This document shows, one piece after another, positions 57,379 through 64,000 of a stretch of 64,000 nt of DNA. Under the pieces are notes generated by a model. It saw only the letters and a program-made list of their open reading frames with translations. It was not told the DNA's origin and did no database searches. Positions within the stretch are counted from its first letter, which is position 1, and each line of letters begins with the position of its first letter. The position numbers were made by a program, and so were the translations under genes. Source of the DNA: Glycine soja (Eukaryota; Streptophyta; Magnoliopsida; Fabales; Fabaceae); the NCBI RefSeq assembly GCF_004193775.1, contig NC_041020.1, positions 12,204,698 to 12,268,697 on the forward strand, in the 5' to 3' direction.

Positions 57379-60300
57379 CTAAGCATAATATCGTTTGACG
57401 ACATCAGAATTCACGGGTGAAGGTAGCTCTTCGCCATCCATGTTGGTAAGCACCAGGGCTCCTCCGGAAAAAGCCCTCTTCACAACAAAAGGCCCTTCGT
57501 AGTTCGGGGCCCATTTCCCTCGATGGTCCTTGACAGCATGGGACATTTTTTTTAGCACAAGGTCTCCCTCATGGAACTTGCGTAAGCGTACTTTCTTGTC
57601 GAATGCACTCTTCATTCTTTGCTGGTATAAGCGCCCATGACTCATGGCCGTTAAGCGCTTACCCTCAATGAGGTTGAGCTGGTCATAGCGCGTTTGAGCC
57701 CGCTCTGATTCCTTTAATCCGGATTCTGCCAAGATCCTTAATGACGGGACTTCTACCTCAAACGGTAACACAGCCTCCATCCCATATACCAATGAGAACG
57801 GCGTTGCCCCAGTTGACGTTCGCACTGAAGTCCGGTAACCGTGTAACGCGAATGGGAGCATTTCGTGCCAATCCTTGTATGACACGGTCATCTTTTGGAT
57901 AATCTTTTTGATATTCTTATTGGCCGCTTCCACGGCTCCATTCATCTTTGGCCGGTAGGGTGTGGAATTGTGATGCTGGATTTTAAACTCCTCGCACATT
58001 TCCCCCATCATCTTGTTATTCAGGTTGGTGCCGTTGTCCGTGATAATCTTCCTTGGCAAACCATATCGGCAGATGATCTCTTTCTTAATGAACCTGATCA
58101 CCACATTCCTCGTGACATTGGTATATGAAGCCGCCTCGACCCACTTGGTGAAATAATCTATCGCTATGAGGATGAAGCGATGACCATTCGAGGCCTTGGG
58201 CTCAATGGCCCCGATGACATCTATTCCCCACATGGAGAAAGGCCAAGGGGCGGACATGAAATTCAGAGGATGTGGTGGGGCATTGACATTATCTGAGAAT
58301 GCTTGACATTTGTGGCATTTCCTCACATGGACACAACAATCACTTTCCATGGTAAGCCAGTAATAACCTGCTCTTAGGATCTTCCTGGCCATAGCATGCC
58401 CGTTGGCGTGCGTTCCAAACGAGCCCTCATGGACTTCCTCGATCATGTGATTTGCCTCCTTGGCATCCACACACCGCAGGAGTGTCATGTCATGATTTCT
58501 TTTATACAGTATGCTTCCGCTCATGAAGAAACCGGCTGCCAACCTTCTCAATGTCCTTTTATCGTTGTCGGCAATCTCTGGCGGGTATTCTTTACTTACG
58601 ACATATCGCTTTATGTCGAAATACCAAGGCTTTCCGTCCCGTTCCTCTTCCACTTGGCAACAATGCGTGGGTTTGCCACGACACCAAAATTCAATGTAGA
58701 GTAGATCCCCGTGCGGTGTTAGCTGGAACATAGACGCCAACGTAGCAAGTGCATCCGCCATTTGATTTTCCTCGCGGGGAACATGATGGAAGGAGATCTC
58801 ATCGAAGGTCTTAGCCAATTCCTTGATATAGGCTTTGTAGGGTATCAGCTTGGGATCTCTAGTTTCCCATTCCCCTCTCAGCTGATGGATTACCAGCGCT
58901 GAGTCGCCGTACACCTTGAGTAGTTTGACATTGGAGTCAATTGCTGCCTGGACGGCTAGGGCACATGCTTCATATTCGGCCATGTTGTTGGTGCAGTCGA
59001 ATCCTAGCCTGGCTGTGAAAGGTACACATTGATTGTCCGGAGAGACCAACACTGCCCCAACGCCATGACCTAGAATGTTTGACGCTCCGTCAAACCATAC
59101 GGTCCATTTGTCCCGATCTTCGTCCAATTTTTCCTCAAACAAGGCCATGATGTCCTCATCCGGGAATTCAGGATGCATGGGCTGGTAGTCGTTAAGAGGC
59201 TGTTGAGCCAAATAATCTGCTAAAGCGCTTCCTTTTATCGCCTTTTGGGTGACGTAGACTATATCAAACTCAGATAGCAGGACTTGCCACCGGGCGATTC
59301 GTCCCGTGAGAGCTGGCTTTTCAAAGATGTACTTAACCGGGTCCATTTTGGATATCAACCAGGTAGTATGGCTCAGCATGTACTGCCTTAGGCGATGGGA
59401 TGCCCATACTAAAGCACAACACGTTCTTTCGAGCAAGGAGTAATTCATCTCACAGGTCGTGAACTTCTTACTTAGGTAGTAAACAACGCGCTCTTTCTTC
59501 CCGAATTCGTCATGTTGCCCCAGCATACACCCCATTGACTCGTCCAAGATTGTCATGTACAAAATGAGAGGCCTTCCAGGTACTGGTGGCATAAGCACGG
59601 GAGGATTCATTAGGCACTTTTTGATCCTTCCAAAAGCCTCTTGGCAATCCTCATTCCAGCGATCAGTTTGGTTTTTGCGCAAGAGCTTGAACAACGGCTC
59701 ACAAATGGCGGTGAGCTGCGATATGAATCTGGCAATATAATTCAAGCGCCCCAGGAAACCTCGGACTTGCCTCTCAATACGGGGTTCTGGCATCTCAAGG
59801 ATAGCCTTCACTTTTTCGGGGTCTACCTCTATCCCTTTCTGGCTTACAATGAAACCAAGCAATTTCCCTGATTTGACCCCAAAGGTACACTTAGCGGGGT
59901 TCAACCTTAATTGATACTTCTTAAGCCTTTCGAACAACTTCCGCAGGTTGACAAGGTGTTCTTCCTCGGATTTAGATTTAGCAATTATGTCGTCCACGTA
60001 GACCTCGATCTCTTGATGCATCATATCATGGAACAAAGCTACCATGGCCCATTGATAAGTTGCCCTGGCATTCTTGAGTCCAAAGGACATCACTTTGTAA
60101 CAGAACGTCCCCCACAGGGTGACGAAAGTAGTCTTTTCCATATCCTCGGGCGCCATCTTTATCTGATTGTAACCAGAGAAACCGTCCATGAAGGAAAATA
60201 AAGCGAAATTGGCCGTGTTATCCACGAGGATATCGATGTGTGGTAAAGGAAAATTGTCCTTGGGACTGGCCCGATTCAGGTCCCGATAATCCACACACAT

Positions 60301-60826
60301 TCGTACTTTCCCATCTTTCTTAGGAACTGGTACGATGTTGGCAACCCATTCTGGATACCGAGCGATGGCCAGAAATCCAACGTCAAATTGCTTCTTCACT
60401 TCTTCTTTTATTTTCAAGGAGGTTTCGGGCTTCATCCTTCTCAGTTTCTGTTTTACCGGGGAACACTCGGGATTTAGAGGTAATCGGTGTTGTACAATGT
60501 CAAAACTCAAACCGGGCATATCTTGGTATGACCAAGCAAAGATGTCTTGGTAGTCTTTTAGCAGGATTATTAATTCTTCACGGATAGGTGCGGTAATACT
60601 TGTACCTATCTTTACTTCCCTTTTTCCACTGCCAATTCCTAAGTCTACCAGCTCTGTTTCTTCTTGATGAGGCCCCGTTTCTTGGTCCTCATGGGCGACC
60701 ATTCTTTCTAGTTCTGGGGGAAGTCCCACATCCTCGTTTCCTTCATCTTCCGTTTGATTCATTTCTTGCTCGAAGTCGATAGGCGGGTCCCAGGTATTAG
60801 TACCTTCGGGGGACTCGTCATCGGAT
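57379..60826 (-). CDS. Gypsy RT - RNase H - archaeal-type RNase H - integrase
   Basis: The frame from the ATG at 60762 gives 1127 residues. It stays open upstream to a predicted acceptor at 60826. Reverse transcriptase spans about 130-310 with D193 (FSFMDGFSGYNQ) and YVDD at 255-258. RNase H lies at about 395-520. A second, archaeal-type RNase H lies at about 553-680, with WTVWFDGAS (D558), NNMAEYEA (E596), YGDSALV (D620) and MADALA (D670). The integrase has an H2C2 zinc site ending KCHKCQ (C816, C819) and D848, D909 and E945. No stop or lost catalytic residue is seen. It copies the element RNA and inserts the DNA. The double RNase H places it in the Tat clade. Confidence 0.93.
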
Positions 60827-61006
60827 CTGCCGTTTCAGAAAAAGAAGTAAACGTGCAAATGAATGAGAATGGGTAGAGACATAGGAACAGATGAAGAAAG
60901 ATCCTTGTATTATAAATTCAAAAACAAAAGACACAAAGCCTTAACAAAAGGAAAAACTCTAAAGCCTAGGCCCAACTATAGAGCTTTTAAAACCGTAAAG
61001 GTTTAC
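60827..61006 (-). other. Predicted intron between protease and reverse transcriptase
   Basis: On the minus strand the protease frame meets AGCATAAT|GTAAAC. 180 bp later a pyrimidine-containing acceptor ACGGCAG|ATCCGATGAC leads into the pol frame. Joining these two sites keeps the frame (ATSI|ISDDESPEG). Without splicing, the protease frame ends at the TAA inside GTAAAC. An intron at this place is described for Ogre elements. Confidence 0.65.
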
Positions 61007-62709
61007 ATTATGCTCGTTGCGTAAATGCCGGGGCGTTCTTCCACTCGCCAATTTCCCAGCTGGAAATCAGGAGGGCATGGTCGTACCAAATCCAATGTAC
61101 TCGGAACATCATCTTCGCATATTGCGAACACTTGACCTTTGTCTCCCAGACCCGCGCTTATAAAGCTTCTACTTATGTGGCAGGGCGGGCTTCCTTCACT
61201 TTCTTGTCTCCAACGCGAGCTTTGACCACTGTTCTTCCTTCCCGCGATGCTTCTTTTCATGTCCGCCTGAGTGGGCTTATAGCCTAAACCATACTTTCCA
61301 CGATTTCCTTGAGTATTTATTAGGCTAGTTATGCCGCCGTTGTCTTTGCCTAAACCCATCCCGGGTTCATAACCGTTCCCCAACATAACTCGGGCCATCA
61401 TTACCGCTGCATCGGACAGACAAGGCTGCCCAAAGAGGGAGTCCACGGAGGAAATGCTGACCACCTCAAAAGACTGGAAAACAGTTTCTAACGATTCTTC
61501 TGCGGCTTCCACATAAGGCATGGAGGATGGGCAGCTTACCAAGATGTCTTCCTCGCCTGACACGATGACCAAGTGCCCCTCCACTACGAATTTCAGCTTT
61601 TGGTGGAGTGTAGAAGGCACAACTCCCACTGAGTGGATCCACGGGCGCCCCAACAGACAGCTGTAAGGGGGGTTAATATCCATTATTTGGAAGGTGACTT
61701 GACAAGTGTGAGGGCCTATTTGTACTGGGAGATCGATCTCTCCCCTAACCTCTCGGCGAGTGCCGTCGAAGGCACGAACCACCATTGAACTCGGTTTTAA
61801 GTGGGAAGCATTGAATGGTAACTTCTCCAAAGTGCTCTTAGGCATCACGTTTAAACTGGAACCATTATCGATGAGCACCTTGGCCACGATATGGTCCATA
61901 CACTTGACTGATACGTGTAAAGCCTTATTATGCCCTCTCCCCTCGGCGGGGATTTCTTCTTCGGCGAAGGCAAGATAGTTGTTGGCAGTGATATTGTTGA
62001 CCAGCCCTCCGAAACCTTCTACCGAGATATCTTGGGCCACATGAGACTCGTTCAGAACTTTCACTAGCAGAGCCCGATGAGGCTCGGAGCTCATAAGTAA
62101 CTCCAACAGCGAGACCCTGGCCGGGGTTTGGTTGAGCTGTTCGATAACCTTGAATTCGCTCTGCTGAATTATCCGAAGGAACTCGCTGGCTTCCTCTAGC
62201 GACACCTCCTTTTTACCATCCTTTTTCTCCGGGGGGCCCTTTGCCGGAATATCTTTATTCGAAGCGTGGGGTGCTTCGCCATCTTGTTCCTCCACCACTT
62301 TTCCTTTTCCCTTGACGTCCGCGGGTTGGACTGGTAGGTCCGGAGGTGCGAACACACGACCACTACGGGTCACACCACTCAGTCCCGTGATATTTGTTAC
62401 TTTAGCTGACAGCGAGCTGACGTCAGTGGCTTCTTCTTCCTTCTCCCTCGGAGGTGTATATCTCCACGGGACCGCGTGGCTATTTTGGTACGGGAAAGGA
62501 ACAGGTTTGGCTACTAAGGGGTGTCCAGGCTTTTGCGAAGCTGCGCTTTTAGTGAAGTATATCACCAAGGGTTTGGGCTTCGCAATACCGCTCCCCTCCG
62601 TAGATTGCATGCATATATGCTGCTCTTCTTTTCCTTCAATGCCGACTTCCAGTCGACCTTGATCTATCATCCGCTGTAACAATTCCTCTACTCCCAAACA
62701 TGTCTCCAT
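61007..62709 (-). CDS. Gypsy protease with G-patch domain
   Basis: A frame of 568 residues from the ATG at 62709. Residues 264-375 form the aspartic protease: AKVLIDNGSSLNVMP has D281 in a DNGSS version of the usual D-T/S-G, and CLLGRPWIH is the second conserved block. Residues about 437-485 form a G-patch: GNGYEPGMGLGKDNGG and then GKYGLGYKP. G-patches next to retroviral-type proteases are thought to bind nucleic acid. The N-terminal part (1-230) is a linker. The natural start is upstream, as part of gag-pro; frame breaks between 62710 and 62810 separate it from gag. It should process the polyprotein. Confidence 0.85.
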
Positions 62710-64000
62710 GTCATGCAGCTCGCCGGAGTGTAGCAGACAGGAATCCTCCTACACCCACTATGGGGAATCACACCTCCTTTTTGTAGGGCCTCAAAGATTA
62801 AACCTCCTAGGGGTTGCCACATCCCTTAAAGGTTTAGACCTGTGCGGCCTATCGGACTCAACTGCATTAACCGCTCCCCCTCCATGATTGGCGAGCGGGT
62901 TGGTTCTCACATTGGGGCGATCCTCTTGGAAAGTCAGCCATCCAGCATCCATTAAATGTTGGACTTTGTATTTAAGGGCCAAGCATTTTTCAACGGAATG
63001 CCCTGGGACACCCCCATGGTACTTGCAGGTCGCGTTAGGGTCATACCACTTCGGGAAAAGGGGTTCGAGAACCCTTCCGGGAGTTACCACGGCCAAATGA
63101 TTGGCGATGAGGGATGGCAAAAGATCTTTGTACGTCATTGGGAGTGGGGTGAATTCCGGAAATGGCCTCGGAGGGAAGTTCCTTGTCGTGTTGGAATTAC
63201 TGGCCGGTCGAGTCGTGTTCGGAGTTGGGACTTGGGGAGCTTCCTTCTGGGTGGGTGCCTTAGGCTGCACGGGTGTTGAACTAGAGGCGTTCCCAGTATG
63301 AGCCGAGAAGCTTGGGTGATGTTGCGCGTACTGATGGGTACCATGAGGTGTTTGCTGGGGTTTGACCCACGCGGGTGTCGAAGAGACGGCATGGGCATCT
63401 CCTTCCTTCCTTTTTGCCCCTGTTGCCCCGATTCTTTTGGCATTCGCATTTGCGGAGGAAACGTAATCAAACTTTCCTCTTTTCAATCCTACCTCGATTC
63501 TTTCCCCGGAAACACTAGATCCGCAAAGCTGGACGGCATGTAACCTACTAGCTTCTCATAGTAGAACACTGGCAGAGTGTCTACCATCATGGTGATCATC
63601 TCTCTCTCAACCATGGGAGGAGCTACTTGTGCCGCCAAATCCCTCCATCGCTGCCCATATTCTTTAAAGGTTTCACCCTCTTTCTTGAACATATTCTGCA
63701 GTTGAGTACGGTCGGGAGCCATATCAGAATTGTACTGATACTGGCCTTAGGAAGGCAGTAATCAGATCCTTCCAAGTACGGATACGGGAAGCTTCCAATT
63801 TAGTGTACCACCACTACCGCGGCTCCGGCCAAGCTATCTTGAAAGAAGTGTATTAATAGCTTTTCATCTTTAGAATGGGCGCCCATCTTACGGCAGTACA
63901 TCTTGAGATGATTTTTGGGACAAGTCGTCCCTTTATACTTGTCGAAGTCCGGCACTTTGAACTTTGGGGGAATAACACATCGGGTACTAAGCAAAGATCC
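62710..64000 (-). pseudogene. Gypsy gag, frameshifted and cut by window edge
   Basis: Gag coding appears in successive minus-strand frames. The piece at 63800-64000 has KVPDFDKYKGTTCPKNHLKM and FFQDSLAGAAVV. That at 63489-63722 has FKKEGETFKEYGQRWRDLAA and VDTLPVFYYEKLVGYMP. That at 62791-63486 ends with a zinc-knuckle-like ATCKYHGGVPGHSVEKC. Single-base frame changes lie near 63815, 63740 and 63508. At least one more, plus stops, lies at 62710-62810, just before the protease. The retrotransposon gag domain is thus present but cannot be translated in one piece. Sequencing or assembly error could explain some of these breaks. Confidence 0.85.

Larger units (their letters stand above)
48568..64000 (-). 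mobile_element. Ty3/gypsy element of the Tat (Ogre/Retand-like) clade, 5' end outside window
   Basis: On the minus strand the order is gag, protease, predicted intron, RT, RNase H, archaeal-type RNase H, integrase, extra ORF, tandem repeats, polypurine tract and 3' LTR. The second, archaeal-type RNase H before the integrase and an intron between protease and RT are known hallmarks of Tat/Ogre elements. An extra ORF and amplified tandem repeats downstream of pol recall Retand. Over 15.4 kb are visible and the 5' LTR is still missing, so the full element exceeds 17 kb if that LTR equals the 3' one. Gag is frameshifted, so it is not autonomous as read. Confidence 0.9.

Overview
This window is plant nuclear DNA made almost entirely of transposable elements. 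The best guess is soybean or a close relative (Glycine). The AT-rich background, long (AT)n tracts, intron-containing gene fragments, Ty1/copia and Ty3/gypsy polyproteins and CACTA ends all say plant. A solo LTR rich in the motif TAATCGATTAC resembles the soybean SIRE-type LTR. I see no intact host gene, no tRNA or rRNA gene and nothing prokaryotic. The layout fits a gene-poor, pericentromere-like region.

Region 1 (1-36.5 kb) is a nest of CACTA (En/Spm) elements. Its frame is a very large inverted duplication: positions 1-5565 are the reverse complement of about 26490-30937, and the left arm runs off the window. Each arm holds a CACTA end with GGTCGCTAA-type subterminal repeats, about 2 kb of flanking DNA, and a second CACTA end with TTAACATCGG subterminal repeats. 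A 1.09-kb solo LTR with a CCAAC target duplication interrupts only the left arm. The right-arm CACTA can be delimited completely: 28592-36507, flanked by GCT on both sides. It carries exon pieces of a uridine nucleosidase and a RING E3 ligase and a nested hAT element.

The spacer between the arms (8.2-21.3 kb) is the most striking part. It holds exon fragments of at least nine recognisable, unrelated host genes: an O-fucosyltransferase, a PYM-like protein, an EBS/SHL-type BAH protein, a MYST histone acetyltransferase, a cysteine/glycine-rich protein, the cap-binding protein NCBP, a pollen receptor-like kinase, a DUF241 protein and an arabinanase/levansucrase-like protein. At least two unidentified coding fragments lie among them. 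Several fragments end at intact splice sites, so they were copied as genomic DNA. This is the signature of a Pack-type, gene-capturing transposon.

Region 2 (37.36-43.58 kb) is a complete, apparently young Ty1/copia retrotransposon on the minus strand. It has 383-bp LTRs with three visible differences, a GGCTC target duplication, a primer binding site, a polypurine tract and one uninterrupted 1360-residue Gag-Pol frame. Region 3 (43.6-48.5 kb) holds a broken MATH-BTB (BPM-like) pseudogene that still has its introns, very long (AT)n tracts, a foldback element bounded by compound microsatellites, and a possible LTR remnant.

Region 4 (48.57-64 kb) is the 3' three quarters of a Ty3/gypsy element of the Tat (Ogre/Retand-like) clade on the minus strand; its 5' LTR lies beyond the window. 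Reading 5' to 3' on the minus strand it shows a frameshifted gag, a protease with a G-patch, a predicted 180-bp intron, an open RT-RNaseH-archaeal-type-RNaseH-integrase frame, an extra 421-residue ORF, several tandem repeat arrays, a polypurine tract and a 1665-bp 3' LTR.
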